Source of the DNA: Nocardia rhamnosiphila NBRC 108938
GTDB taxonomy: Bacteria; Actinomycetota; Actinomycetes; Mycobacteriales; Mycobacteriaceae
Assembly (NCBI RefSeq): GCF_000720425.1
Contig: NZ_JOAJ01000008.1
Span: 62,001-126,000, forward strand
Length of the DNA: 64,000 bases
Direction of reading: 5' to 3'
Below the pieces are notes generated by a model, which worked only from the letters and a program-made list of their open reading frames with translations, did not search any database and was not told where the DNA came from. Shown piece by piece: positions 9,153 through 21,563 of this stretch. The first letter of the stretch is position 1. Each line of letters opens with the position of its first letter. The position numbers were made by a program, and so were the translations under genes.

Positions 9153-9641
9153 TCAGACTTCGACGGCGTCGAACGTGCCGGGCTGGTAGGAGCCGCCCTT
9201 GGTTTCGGTGATCACCAGCAACCGGTTGGCCGCGTTGATCATGGCAACCAGGTAGACCAGGGCGGCGATCTGATCGTCATCGTAGTGCTTGCGCACCAGG
9301 GCCCAGGTCTGATCGGACACGCCGTGGTTCGCGTCGGCCAGCCGGGTGCCTTCTTCGGCCAGCGCCAGCGCGGCCCGCTCGGCGTCGGTGAACACGGTGG
9401 ATTCGCGCCAGGCGGCCACCAGGTTGACCCGGACCGCGGGTTCGCCGGCGGCCGCCAGTTCCTTGGCGTGGGCGTCGACGCAGTAACCGCAACCGTTGAT
9501 CTGGCTGGCGCGCAGCTCCAGCAGCTCCATCAGTGACTTCGGCAGACCCGACTGCGTGATCGCCAGGCTGGTGTTGGCGAACCGCTTGCCGATCTTGGCG
9601 CCGAGGGTGTTCGCGTTCAGGTCGAAACGGGGTTCCATCAT
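9153..9641 (-). CDS. AhpD-like / carboxymuconolactone decarboxylase family protein
   Basis: This 162-residue protein has the CMD/AhpD core. It carries LLELRASQINGCGYCVDAHAKEL, with the CxxCxxxH redox motif, followed by the helical hairpin containing WRESTVFTDAERAALALAE. Such proteins act as alkylhydroperoxidases or related thiol-disulfide enzymes in the cytoplasm. Two tandem ATG codons (9641, 9638) follow a GTGAGGAC ribosome binding site. The neighbours give no partner, so the physiological substrate is unknown. Confidence 0.88.
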   Translation of the reverse strand: MMEPRFDLNANTLGAKIGKRFANTSLAITQSGLPKSLMELLELRASQINGCGYCVDAHAKELAAAGEPAVRVNLVAAWRESTVFTDAERAALALAEEGTRLADANHGVSDQTWALVRKHYDDDQIAALVYLVAMINAANRLLVITETKGGSYQPGTFDAVEV

Positions 9642-10301
9642 GGGGTCCTCACTCGCAGTAATGAATTGAACGACCACAAGACGGCGGCGAACCGGTCGGC
9701 GTAACAGCCATTCGATGTGGTGTGAGTCATAACAGTTCGGTGTTACGGAAGGACGGAATACGGCGTCCGGGCGCCACCCGCCGAGCCTTCGACCACTTGC
9801 GGGCCCTCGGCCACCTACGTAGGCCCCTGGCCGTCCGAGCCCCTGCTCACCACATCCGACGTGGCCAAGGGCATCGAGCCGGCCGAGCATCTGTCCACGG
9901 CGATGTTTCTTGTGCACGAAACCCGCACGCCGATCGAGCGAGCGGAGTTCGTGCTCCATTGGCCCCGACAATCCTGGACCGTATGCGTACCTCACAGTGC
10001 CGATCGATCTCGAACTGATCTGAGTCGGCCCGCTGGGGTGCTTCAAGGCGGATTTGTAGGGTCTCGGAACTCGTGGCGGAATCTCAAGATGCCTGGCGGT
10101 GATGTGGCAGATCCGCCACGGTTCTGAGATTACGCTCTATTTCTGTAGCAGACCCGCATGCGCGGTCATCCGGTACGTGGTGCCCCGGCTGTGTCGGTTG
10201 GGTCGAGACGGTCCCACCATGTCCACGTGCGGGGGTAACCCCATTCGGATTTCAGGGTGACGCCGGATGTGCCCCGTTGGGGACGAAACTAGCGTTCAGT
10301 C
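9642..10301. other. 660-base region with no convincing gene
   Basis: Several weak frames overlap here. One plus-strand frame (about 9786-10127) reads protein-like in part, with DVAKGIEPAEHLSTAMF and a following HETRTPIERAEF stretch. It has no ribosome binding site and loses coding character after 10010, so it may be a gene remnant. The last 150 bases presumably hold the promoter of the beta-lactamase-fold gene. No tRNA or strong hairpin is seen. Confidence 0.4.
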
Positions 10302-11480
10302 ATGACATCGACTGTGCGAATGGGCCTCGCCGTGGCGTTCGGTGCCGTTATGCTGCTCGCCGTCGGGCTGATCACGGCGTGTGCCGAGCCGGCCGGCCCC
10401 TCCTCTGAAGAGCAGTTGCTCCGAGACACCGAGGCGATCCACGCCCTCGGCGTGAGCGGTGTACAAGCCCGCACGATCGGGCCTGATGGTCGGCAGGCGG
10501 TCGCCACGAGCGGCACCGCCGACCTGACCACCGGTCGCCCGGTCTCTCCCGACGGCTACTTCCGTATGGCCAGCACGTCGAAGGCACTCGTCGCCACCGT
10601 GGTCCTCCAACTGGCGGCCGAGGCCACGCTGTCGCTGAATGACACGGTTGACCATTGGCTGCCGGGAGTGGTGCAGGGTAACGGCAACGACGGCAACCGC
10701 ATCACCATCCGCCACTTGCTTCAGCACACCAGCGGGGTCCGCGACGACCTGCCCGGATACACCACGCCGGACGAGTACTACCAGCAGCGCTACGACGTCC
10801 ACAGCCCCGAGCGGCTGGTGGCCCGCGCGATGGCCCATGCACCGGATTTCCCGCCCGGAGAGGGCTGGGAGTATTCCAACACCGGATACATCCTGCTCGA
10901 CATGATCGTCCAGCAGGCCACTGGCCGACCTGCGCACCAGGAGATCGAAGATCGTATCGTGGTCCCTCTCGGTCTCGACCGGACTCTGTGGATGGGCGCC
11001 TCGCCTACCCTGTCCTCACCGCACTCGCGGGCCTACCAGTACTTCGGCCCCGGTTCCGTAGTCGATGTCACCGACCAGATACCCGTGGACCCGAACCTTT
11101 CGTGGGTCACGACCACTCAGGACGAGAACGAATTCTTCCGCGCGTTGCTCGGGGGCCGCCTGTTACCACCACGGCAACTGGCCGAGATGAAGCAGACCGT
11201 CCCCGTGAGCGCGGAGGTCCAACAGATGTGGCCCGGCGGTCGATACGGGCTCGGCCTGGTTCAACGGCCCCTCGATTGTGGAGGAACCTACTGGAGTCAC
11301 GAGGGCGGGGACGGCGGCTACATCACCCTCAACGGCGTCACCGACGACGGCCGGCGAAGCGCCGTAGTCGCCATGTCCGAGGCACGCGGCGACACCCCGG
11401 AGCACATCCTGGACCAAGAGAACGCGGCCAGCGACCTGATCGACCACGCACTGTGCGCCGGTGCCCGCAGCGTCCCGTGA
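10302..11480 (+). CDS. Beta-lactamase-fold serine hydrolase, lipoprotein
   Basis: This 392-residue protein belongs to the class C beta-lactamase / DD-peptidase superfamily. A lipoprotein signal peptide ends in LITAC with the lipidated Cys27. The catalytic motif SxxK is S91-T-S-K94, the second motif is Y191-S-N193, and the third is H333-E-G. All three are intact. It is probably anchored outside the membrane, acting as a D-alanyl-D-alanine carboxypeptidase or esterase; true beta-lactam resistance cannot be inferred. No clear ribosome binding site precedes the ATG. It stands alone between a gene-poor stretch and a pseudogene. Confidence 0.88.
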   Translation: MTSTVRMGLAVAFGAVMLLAVGLITACAEPAGPSSEEQLLRDTEAIHALGVSGVQARTIGPDGRQAVATSGTADLTTGRPVSPDGYFRMASTSKALVATVVLQLAAEATLSLNDTVDHWLPGVVQGNGNDGNRITIRHLLQHTSGVRDDLPGYTTPDEYYQQRYDVHSPERLVARAMAHAPDFPPGEGWEYSNTGYILLDMIVQQATGRPAHQEIEDRIVVPLGLDRTLWMGASPTLSSPHSRAYQYFGPGSVVDVTDQIPVDPNLSWVTTTQDENEFFRALLGGRLLPPRQLAEMKQTVPVSAEVQQMWPGGRYGLGLVQRPLDCGGTYWSHEGGDGGYITLNGVTDDGRRSAVVAMSEARGDTPEHILDQENAASDLIDHALCAGARSVP

Positions 11481-11674
11481 GCGAGACCGGGCGATACCGC
11501 AATCGAGATCATCCCGACCGGCGGGGTGGCCGGCGGTCGGAACGAGGAAATGCCAACGAATCGAGACTGACAGCGCACGAAACGGCATGAGACAGGCGAG
11601 ATATGGCCAGGTCGGTCAACTGCCTGGACGCCACGACTTATGAGACCCTACAGGATTTTTCCGCTGTGGCGGCT

Positions 11675-12467
11675 TTATGCCCACAGCGTCGTCTGTACAG
11701 CCTGGCAGCAGGCACGATTCGCGGCGTTCAGCAGCAGGCCAGTTTGCCTCTTGGCGATTCGGTACGGTGCGCCGTCCGGCCGAACAGAAACGCCACTAAC
11801 TTCAGCCAAGAGTAGAGCTCCCGCGGCGTGGTCCCACGGCATCGACCGCTGATATAGGACGAAGTCGAGATGACCGTCGAGCATCTGGGTGTAGTTCACA
11901 CCAGCACTCGATGCTCCGGGGCCAGGCTTACGAATCGCGCTCCAGCTTTCGACAACTCTGCGCGCTGCTGGCGGTCCAGGCGCTTCGTGGGGGCAGCACC
12001 CCGCATCTGCTCAACCGCAACTGGTGGAGTGAGTTGTTGGATCCGGGCGCCTTCCCGGAACGCGCCGGATCCTTGCTCACCCGCGTAGACCTGCCCGCTC
12101 TCGGGGAGGAGGATCCACCCAGCGACGGGCGCGCGCCCTTGCGTAGGAGCGCCACCATCACCGCGTACTCCTGCCGGCCGGATACGAGGTTCGAAGTCCC
12201 GTCGATCGGATCTAACAGCCAGCATTGCCTATCACCCAATGCTGAGAGCAGGGCCGGATCTGCGGCTGTCGCTTCCTCGCCGACCACCGGGATATCGAGA
12301 ATCCTCAACAGTCCGCGTGAGATCAGTCGCTCGGCCTCCAGATCGGCCACGGTGACCAAATCGTTTGGGGCCTTCTCCTCGATCTGGTCGGTGGTCAACC
12401 GGCGGAATCGTGGCCGAATCGCGATCTCGGCAGCTTCCACCAGGACTCTCGTCACCTGGTCAATCAT
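11675..12467 (-). pseudogene. Inositol monophosphatase family pseudogene, two frameshifts
   Basis: Three successive frames together give an inositol-monophosphatase-like protein. The first frame (from 12467) contains the metal-site motifs LVTVADLEAE, GEEA and LLDPIDGTSN. The second (to about 11910) contains VAGWILLPESGQVYAGEQGSGAF. The third (to 11675) contains YTQMLDGHLDF and the C-terminal metal motif WDHAAGALLLAE. The first shift lies at a GC-dinucleotide run (about 12129-12136); removing one GC restores KGAPVAGW. The second, near 11910-11925, needs one extra base. The gene is therefore broken unless both are sequencing errors. A longer start at 12515 is also possible. Confidence 0.8.
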
Positions 12468-12563
12468 GTCGCAACACTCGACGCCTGCCCCACGTTTGCC
12501 CCACGAAATCGTCATGGGGCAGGACTTCTCGTGCTAATTGGGGCACTACCTGGGTGTTCATGG

Positions 12564-12635
12564 TGGGCGCAGAGGGGTTCGAACCCCCGACCGCTGGTGT
12601 GTAAAACCAGAGCTCTACCGCTGAGCTATACGCCC
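12564..12635 (-). tRNA. tRNA-Val(TAC)
   Basis: The minus strand folds as a tRNA. The 7-bp acceptor stem begins GGGCGTA. The D arm contains AGCTCAGCGGTAGAGCT, the anticodon stem CTGGT/ACCAG encloses the loop TTTACAC with anticodon TAC, and the T arm contains GGTTCGAACCC. The terminal CCA is encoded (12561-12563). The anticodon reads the valine codon GTA. The neighbourhood to its left is accessory, so the tRNA could be an integration site, but no integrase is present. Confidence 0.95.
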
Positions 12636-12666
12636 GGACCCCCGGACGGTGTCCGAGGGGAACGGT

Positions 12667-13131
12667 CTATGAATCTAGCGCGGCGAGCGCTTTCTCCCAA
12701 GCCGCCTGGTCACGGGGCTCTCCGGGGCCGTTCATCTCCGCGAAACGGATGATTCCCGCGCGGTCCACGACGAAGGTGCCGCGGTTGGCGAAACCCGTCA
12801 CGTCGTTGAAGACGCCGTACTGCTGGGCCACCGCGCCGTGCGGCCAGAAATCCGACAGCAGCGGGAAGGTGTAGCCCTGTTCGGCCGCCCAGATCTTGTG
12901 GGTGGGCGGCGGGCCGACGGAGATCGCGAGGATCTCGGTGTTGTCGTTCTGGAACCGCGGCAGCTCGTCGCGGACCTTGCACAGCTCGCCCTGGCAGATG
13001 CCGGTGAAGGCGAGCGGATAGAACACGATCAGGACATTCTTCTCGCCGCGGTAGTCCGACAGCGAGACCTCCTGATTGTTCTGGTCCTTGAGGGTGAACT
13101 CCGGCGCCTGGGCACCGACCTCGAGGGGCAT
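12667..13131 (-). CDS. ahpE: Peroxiredoxin AhpE
   Basis: This 154-residue thioredoxin-fold peroxidase is close to mycobacterial AhpE, with FYPLAFTGICQGEL and SVGPPPTHKIWA. Cys46 is the expected peroxidatic residue, which reduces hydroperoxides and peroxynitrite. A second cysteine, Cys51, sits five residues on, the CxxxxC spacing of PrxQ/Bcp proteins, and could act as a resolving cysteine; the M. tuberculosis enzyme, as I recall it, has aspartate there. The ATG follows a strong GGAGG. As in mycobacteria it lies next to the DUF3052, lipoprotein and aceE genes. A hairpin separates it from the DUF3052 gene. Confidence 0.93.
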   Translation of the reverse strand: MPLEVGAQAPEFTLKDQNNQEVSLSDYRGEKNVLIVFYPLAFTGICQGELCKVRDELPRFQNDNTEILAISVGPPPTHKIWAAEQGYTFPLLSDFWPHGAVAQQYGVFNDVTGFANRGTFVVDRAGIIRFAEMNGPGEPRDQAAWEKALAALDS

Positions 13132-13154
13132 GAGGATCCTCCAAATCTCGGGTG

Positions 13155-13181
13155 CGCGCGCCCCGTGGCCCGGGGCGCGCG
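13155..13181. terminator. Hairpin terminator after the DUF3052 gene
   Basis: CGCGCGCCCC (13155-13164) pairs perfectly with GGGGCGCGCG (13172-13181) around a 7-base loop. On the minus strand it follows the DUF3052 stop and precedes ahpE. It has no T-run, as is common for terminators in this phylum. Confidence 0.6.
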
Positions 13182-13197
13182 TACAGCTATGGGCGGC

Positions 13198-13620
13198 TCA
13201 GCGCTGCTTGGTGGGGGCCTTGGGCTGCACCAGACGGCTGGCGGACCATTCGCCGAGTTTGATGGCGGAGGTCTGGGTGAGCCCCGCGGTGGGTGCGGCC
13301 TCGGCGATCTCACTGGGATCGACATGGCCGTCGTTACCGGTCTTGGGGGTGAGCACCCAGATGAAGCCGTCGTCGGCGAGTGGGCCGATCGCCTCCATCA
13401 GCTCGTCGACCAGGTCCCCGTCGCCGTCCCGCCACCACAGCAGGACGACATCGATGACCTCGTCGGAGTCCTCGTCCAGCAGTTCACTGCCGGAGGTCTC
13501 CTCGACGTCGGCCCGGAGGTCGTCGTTGGTGTCCTCGTCCCAGCCCAGCTCCTGGACAACCATGCCGTGGGTGATGCCAAGCTTCTGAGCGAAATTCTGA
13601 TCGTCCGCCGCGGCGACCAC
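13198..13620 (-). CDS. DUF3052 family protein
   Basis: This 140-residue acidic protein matches DUF3052 (Rv2239c-like). It starts with AQKLGITHGMVVQELGWDED, has an acidic SELLDEDSDEVIDVVLLWWRDGDGDLVDEL core, and then the GFIWVLTPKTG strand. The function is unknown. The GTG at 13620 is the likely start. It is encoded between ahpE and the gene of a small lipoprotein, as in mycobacteria. Confidence 0.85.
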   Translation of the reverse strand: MVAAADDQNFAQKLGITHGMVVQELGWDEDTNDDLRADVEETSGSELLDEDSDEVIDVVLLWWRDGDGDLVDELMEAIGPLADDGFIWVLTPKTGNDGHVDPSEIAEAAPTAGLTQTSAIKLGEWSASRLVQPKAPTKQR

Positions 13621-13749
13621 GGTGGCGTCCTCCTCAACTCCCGACTACAGATATCTGCAAGCGAACATGGTTATCGGCCCTAACGCAAGCCGATCGGGTG
13701 GATCGAATTTTCTATGTCGCGGGAAACCGCTGGTGACGGGCGATCCGGG

Positions 13750-14304
13750 TTACTTGGGGCAGGCATCGCGTACCGCGTTCCGCGCGTCGTTGACGCGCTT
13801 GCTGGCGTCGTTGAGCGGTCCGACGGGGGAGGTGTAGGTCATCTCCCGGGTGGCCTGGGCGAGGGCCCGGGCCGAGTCGACGTAGGCGACGAACTTCGTC
13901 CGCAGTTCCTCGGGCAGCTGCGCGCCCGCGGTGTTCACTCCGCCCTCGACCTGTTTGGCGGCGTCCTCGAGCGCGGTCACGGCGCCATCGCGTTTGGCGT
14001 CGTAGTCGGGGGCGTCGTTGTCGTGGGCGTCGACGAACTCGTTGTACTTGCTCACCCCGACCCCGGTGGTGCCGGGGAAGAGGGTGCAGTTGTCGGAGAT
14101 GGCCTTGTCCCGGGCGGCCGCGATCTGCGACGAGGTGGCGGCGGCGGACGAGGAGGAGGCGTATTCGCGATAGGAGGTCGCCTCGGCGGCGTTCGGCGTC
14201 GCGATACCTTCGACCTGCTGCGCGCACCCGGCCACGGCGGCGCCTGCCACCAGGGCCGTCGCGGCGCACACCAGCCCGAACCGGCGCGGGTCCAGCCCTT
14301 CCAT
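13750..14304 (-). CDS. Conserved lipoprotein (Rv2240c-like)
   Basis: This 184-residue secreted lipoprotein has a signal peptide ending in AVAGC (Cys27), followed by a Ser/Ala-rich spacer and a helical domain with DNCTLFPGTTGVG and a C-terminal Cys. The pair of cysteines in the mature part may form a disulfide. The ATG at 14304 is chosen because the signal peptide begins there. It is divergent from aceE across 201 bases, the same arrangement as in M. tuberculosis. The function is unknown. Confidence 0.75.
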   Translation of the reverse strand: MEGLDPRRFGLVCAATALVAGAAVAGCAQQVEGIATPNAAEATSYREYASSSSAAATSSQIAAARDKAISDNCTLFPGTTGVGVSKYNEFVDAHDNDAPDYDAKRDGAVTALEDAAKQVEGGVNTAGAQLPEELRTKFVAYVDSARALAQATREMTYTSPVGPLNDASKRVNDARNAVRDACPK

Positions 14305-14505
14305 CGTCCTCCCGACTCCTCGGTAACCGCAGTGAGACGTGCCTGTCGAACGGTACTGGATCGGCGACTGACATGATGATGTGGGACGTGCCACGCGAGT
14401 GCGCGGGCACGCCCGGAAAAGTCGTCACGAGTGATCCGCACACCAGCGGGCCACTCGGGGTCACCGCAGCCATCAGCTCGACCACCCCCTGTACGAGGAG
14501 CAGTT

Positions 14506-17358
<2,853 letters not shown>

Positions 17359-17368
17359 CGGCGGTTCG

Positions 17369-18703
17369 ATGATCGAACGCAGACCACCGCGTCCGCGCCG
17401 GGTCTCCGAGGGCTCCAGCGAGCACGAGGTGTACCTGCCGACCGGCGCGCTGTCGCCGAACCGGCAGACCCGCGACCCACTACCGGACACGCTGCTCAAA
17501 CGCGTGAAGCAGTTCTCCGGGCGGCTGTCCACCGAAGCCGTGGGGTCGATGCAGGATCGGCTGCCGTTCTTCGCCGATCTGGACGCCGCGCAGCGCGCCG
17601 GCGTGCAGATGCTGGTGCAGACCGCGGTGGTCAACTTCCTGGAATGGCTCCAGGACCCGGATAGTGATATCCGGTTCAGCCTGGACGCCTTCCAGGTCAT
17701 CCCGCAGGATCTGGCGCGGCGGCTGACGCTGCGCCAGACCGTGGACATGGTGCGGGTGGCCATGGAGTTCTTCGAACAGTGGCTGCCCGCGCTGGCGCGT
17801 AACGATCGGCAACTGGTCGCGCTCACCGAGGCGGTTCTGCGATACGGGCGTGAGCTCGGTTTCGCGGCGGCCTCGGTGTACGCCAGCGCGGCCGAATCCC
17901 GGGGCGCCTGGGATACCCGGCTCGAAGCGCTGGTGGTGGACGCGGTGGTACGCGGCGACACCGGTCCCGACATGCTCTCCCGGGCGGCCACCCTGAACTG
18001 GGATGCGACCGCCCCCGCGACGGTCCTGGTGGGCACACCGCCGCGGGATCAGGGTGTGTCGGTGGTCGGCGCGGTACACACCATCGCGGCCCGGCACGGC
18101 CGGGCGGCGCTGGCGGTGGTCCAGGGTGCCCGCCTGGTGATGGTGGTGAGCGGCACCCTGGGCGACACCGTGCACACCTCGCCGTTCATGGCCGATCTGC
18201 TCACCGAGGCGTTCTCGGACGGCCCGGTGGTGATCGGACCGACCACGCGCACCCTCGGCGCCGCGCACAGCAGTGCCCTGGAGGCGCTCGCCGGGATGGA
18301 GGCGGTGATCGGCTGGCGGGAGGCTCCGCGCCCGGTACACGCCATGGAACTACTGCCCGAACGGGCGCTGCTCGGCGATCGAGCTGCGGTCGACGCGCTC
18401 GTCGAGTACCTTGTCCTTCCGTTGGCTTCTGCGGGTTCCGCCCTGGCGGACACCCTGGATGCCTACCTGGATTGCGGTGGTGCGGTCGAGATGTGCGCGC
18501 GTCAACTGTACGTTCATCCAAATACTGTGCGGTATCGCCTGAAGCGGATCGGGGAAGTAACCGGTCGTGATCCGCTCAATCCGCGGGATGCGTATGTGTT
18601 ACGAATCGCCGCCACAGTGGGTCGTTTGACACGAACTCGTAACGAATCGTCATCACAAGCCTCAGAGGACTCTTTTGTCCCATTGGACAAAGACGGGCTG
18701 TAA
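17369..18703 (+). CDS. mabR: PucR-type regulator MabR
   Basis: This 444-residue protein ends in a PucR-type helix-turn-helix (about residues 370-420, with CARQLYVHPNTVRYRLKRI). Its N-terminal half is the helical RsbR-like part found in mycobacterial MabR (Rv2242), which regulates the FAS-II operon. The ATG at 17369 lies 10 bases after the aceE stop. A palindrome of the form TTTTGT-N9-ACAAAA is located 40 bases after its stop and before fabD, and a related repeat overlaps its own 3' end. Together with gene order this supports a role in controlling fabD-acpM-kasA. Confidence 0.88.
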   Translation: MIERRPPRPRRVSEGSSEHEVYLPTGALSPNRQTRDPLPDTLLKRVKQFSGRLSTEAVGSMQDRLPFFADLDAAQRAGVQMLVQTAVVNFLEWLQDPDSDIRFSLDAFQVIPQDLARRLTLRQTVDMVRVAMEFFEQWLPALARNDRQLVALTEAVLRYGRELGFAAASVYASAAESRGAWDTRLEALVVDAVVRGDTGPDMLSRAATLNWDATAPATVLVGTPPRDQGVSVVGAVHTIAARHGRAALAVVQGARLVMVVSGTLGDTVHTSPFMADLLTEAFSDGPVVIGPTTRTLGAAHSSALEALAGMEAVIGWREAPRPVHAMELLPERALLGDRAAVDALVEYLVLPLASAGSALADTLDAYLDCGGAVEMCARQLYVHPNTVRYRLKRIGEVTGRDPLNPRDAYVLRIAATVGRLTRTRNESSSQASEDSFVPLDKDGL

Positions 18704-18742
18704 CGCCGGCCCCGATTCGGTCGATCCGGACACACCACGCGG

Positions 18743-18767
18743 GCTTTTGTGGAGACCATACAAAAGC
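18743..18767. promoter_or_regulatory. Candidate MabR operator upstream of fabD
   Basis: GCTTTTGT (18743-18750) and ACAAAAGC (18760-18767) form a perfect 8-bp inverted repeat with a 9-base spacer. It ends 64 bases before the fabD start. From memory, the mycobacterial MabR site has the same TTTTGT-N9-ACAAAA form. A weaker copy, with 7-bp arms and a 4-base spacer, lies at 18674-18691 inside the mabR 3' end. Confidence 0.7.
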
Positions 18768-18831
18768 GGTCGGCAAGCTTCATTCACGTCGACATCTCGC
18801 AAATGGGGTCTCACAGTGTTTTCTTAGGTAC

Positions 18832-19746
18832 GTGATCGCGTTGTTCGCCCCTGGACAGGGCTCTCAGACACCCGGCATGCTCGCGCCCTGGCTCGACCTG
18901 CCCGGCGCTCGTGACCGCCTCGCACTGTGGTCGAAGGAATCCGGTCTGGATCTGATCCGGCTCGGTACCGAAGCGACCGCCGAAGAGATCACCGACACCG
19001 CCGTGACCCAGCCGCTCGTGGTGGCTGCCGCGCTGCTCGCCTTCGCCGAGATCGGCGAACAGCGGGTGCCGGCCGACACCATCGTGGCCGGCCATTCGGT
19101 GGGCGAACTCGCCGCCGCGGCGGTCGCCGGCGTGATCTCCGCCGACCAAGCAGTTACGCTGGCAGCCATCCGCGGTGCCGAAATGGCGAAGGCGTGCGCG
19201 CTGGAGCCGACCGGCATGTCCGCGGTATTGGGTGGCGAAGAGGCCACCGTGCTGGCGCGGCTCGAAGAACTGGAACTGGTCCCGGCCAACCGCAACGCCA
19301 CGGGTCAGATCGTGGCAGCGGGACGCCTGGACGCACTGGCCGAACTGGCCGCGAATCCGCCGGAGAAGGCCCGGGTACGGGCGCTTCCCGTGGCGGGCGC
19401 GTTCCACACCGAGTTCATGGCCCCCGCTCAACAGGCGGTGGCGGCGGCGATCGCCGAGATCACCCCGCACGAGCCGGCTCGCCCCTTGCTGTCGAACGCC
19501 GACGGCAAGCCGGTCGAGTCCGGCGCGGACGCGGTGGCTAAGCTCGCCGCGCAGGTCACCCGGCCCGTCCGGTGGGACCTGTGCACCGAAACCGTCCGGC
19601 AGGCCGGTGTTTCGGCGGTGGCGGAGTTGCCACCGGCGGGAACCCTCGTCGGCATTGCCAAACGGGAGCTCAAAGGCACCCCGAACCTGGCGCTGAAGAC
19701 CCCGGAGGACATCCCCGCGCTGGCCGAGCTCACGGGCTCCGGCTAG
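18832..19746 (+). CDS. fabD: Malonyl-CoA:ACP transacylase FabD
   Basis: This 304-residue enzyme transfers malonyl from CoA to AcpM for FAS-II chain elongation. The nucleophile elbow GHSVGE has Ser89. Arg114 and His192 (in GAFHTEF) complete the expected active site, and the GQGSQ oxyanion loop is at residues 8-12. The start is GTG at 18832 with a weak AGG upstream. It is the first gene of fabD-acpM-kasA, directly after the candidate MabR operator. Confidence 0.95.
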   Translation: MIALFAPGQGSQTPGMLAPWLDLPGARDRLALWSKESGLDLIRLGTEATAEEITDTAVTQPLVVAAALLAFAEIGEQRVPADTIVAGHSVGELAAAAVAGVISADQAVTLAAIRGAEMAKACALEPTGMSAVLGGEEATVLARLEELELVPANRNATGQIVAAGRLDALAELAANPPEKARVRALPVAGAFHTEFMAPAQQAVAAAIAEITPHEPARPLLSNADGKPVESGADAVAKLAAQVTRPVRWDLCTETVRQAGVSAVAELPPAGTLVGIAKRELKGTPNLALKTPEDIPALAELTGSG

Positions 19747-19875
19747 CTTGCCTACGGCCGTGTTTCCGACGAACCCTCGCCGGGAGCACGGCACCGAAGC
19801 GACGTAACCGTGCGTCGCCTCGGCCCGAAGAAATATGTAGAGCCCTACACGAGAAAATTAGAAGGGAGCCACGAA

Positions 19876-20178
19876 GTGGCCGCTCTGACCCAGGAACAAA
19901 TCGTCGAGGAACTCGGCAAGATCATCGAAGAGGTTACGGGTATCGAACCCTCCGAGGTGACCGTCGAGAAGTCCTTCGTCGATGACCTGGACATCGACTC
20001 GCTGTCCATGGTCGAGATCGCGGTTCAGACCGAGGACAAGTACGGGGTCAAGATCCCGGACGAGGATCTGGCCAGCCTGAAGACCGTCGGCGACGCCGTC
20101 GCCTACATCCAGAAGCTCGAGGCGGAGAACGCGGACACCGCCGCCGAGCTCAAGGCCAAGTTCGACAACGCCGAGTAG
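19876..20178 (+). CDS. acpM: Meromycolate extension acyl carrier protein AcpM
   Basis: This 100-residue acyl carrier protein carries growing meromycolate chains. The phosphopantetheine attachment serine is Ser42 in DIDSLSMVE. Compared with ordinary carrier proteins of about 78 residues it has a charged C-terminal tail of some 20 residues ([18 protein letters not shown]), as mycobacterial AcpM does. The GTG at 19876 is chosen because GAAGGGAG lies upstream and similarity starts there; a longer frame from 19810 is not family-like. It sits 10 bases before kasA. Confidence 0.95.
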   Translation: MAALTQEQIVEELGKIIEEVTGIEPSEVTVEKSFVDDLDIDSLSMVEIAVQTEDKYGVKIPDEDLASLKTVGDAVAYIQKLEAENADTAAELKAKFDNAE

Positions 20179-20188
20179 GGCCGACACC

Positions 20189-21439
<1,251 letters not shown>

Positions 21440-21468
21440 CGGTCCGCCCGAACTGTTCGACGACCCAT

Positions 21469-21506
21469 AGACGGGGCCGCCGGGTTTCTTCCGGGCGGCC
21501 CCGTCT
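21469..21506. terminator. Strong hairpin between kasA and accD6
   Basis: AGACGGGGCCGCC (21469-21481) pairs with GGCGGCCCCGTCT (21494-21506), giving a 13-bp stem. It lies 30 bases after the kasA stop. It probably terminates or attenuates the FAS-II transcript ahead of accD6. Confidence 0.75.
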
Positions 21507-21563
21507 GGGCTTCGGCACCCAGTGGCCCGCGTTTTGGGCGCACATTTTCGAGGAGAGAACGCG

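Noticed and set aside
9861..10127. 88-codon plus-strand frame
   Set aside because: Part of it looks protein-like, but there is no ribosome binding site or family match. It is described as a possible remnant only.
12484..12523. CCTGCCCCA/TGGGGCAGG inverted repeat beside tRNA-Val, as a possible attachment site
   Set aside because: No integrase gene and no duplicated tRNA 3' end were found in the window, so integration cannot be supported.
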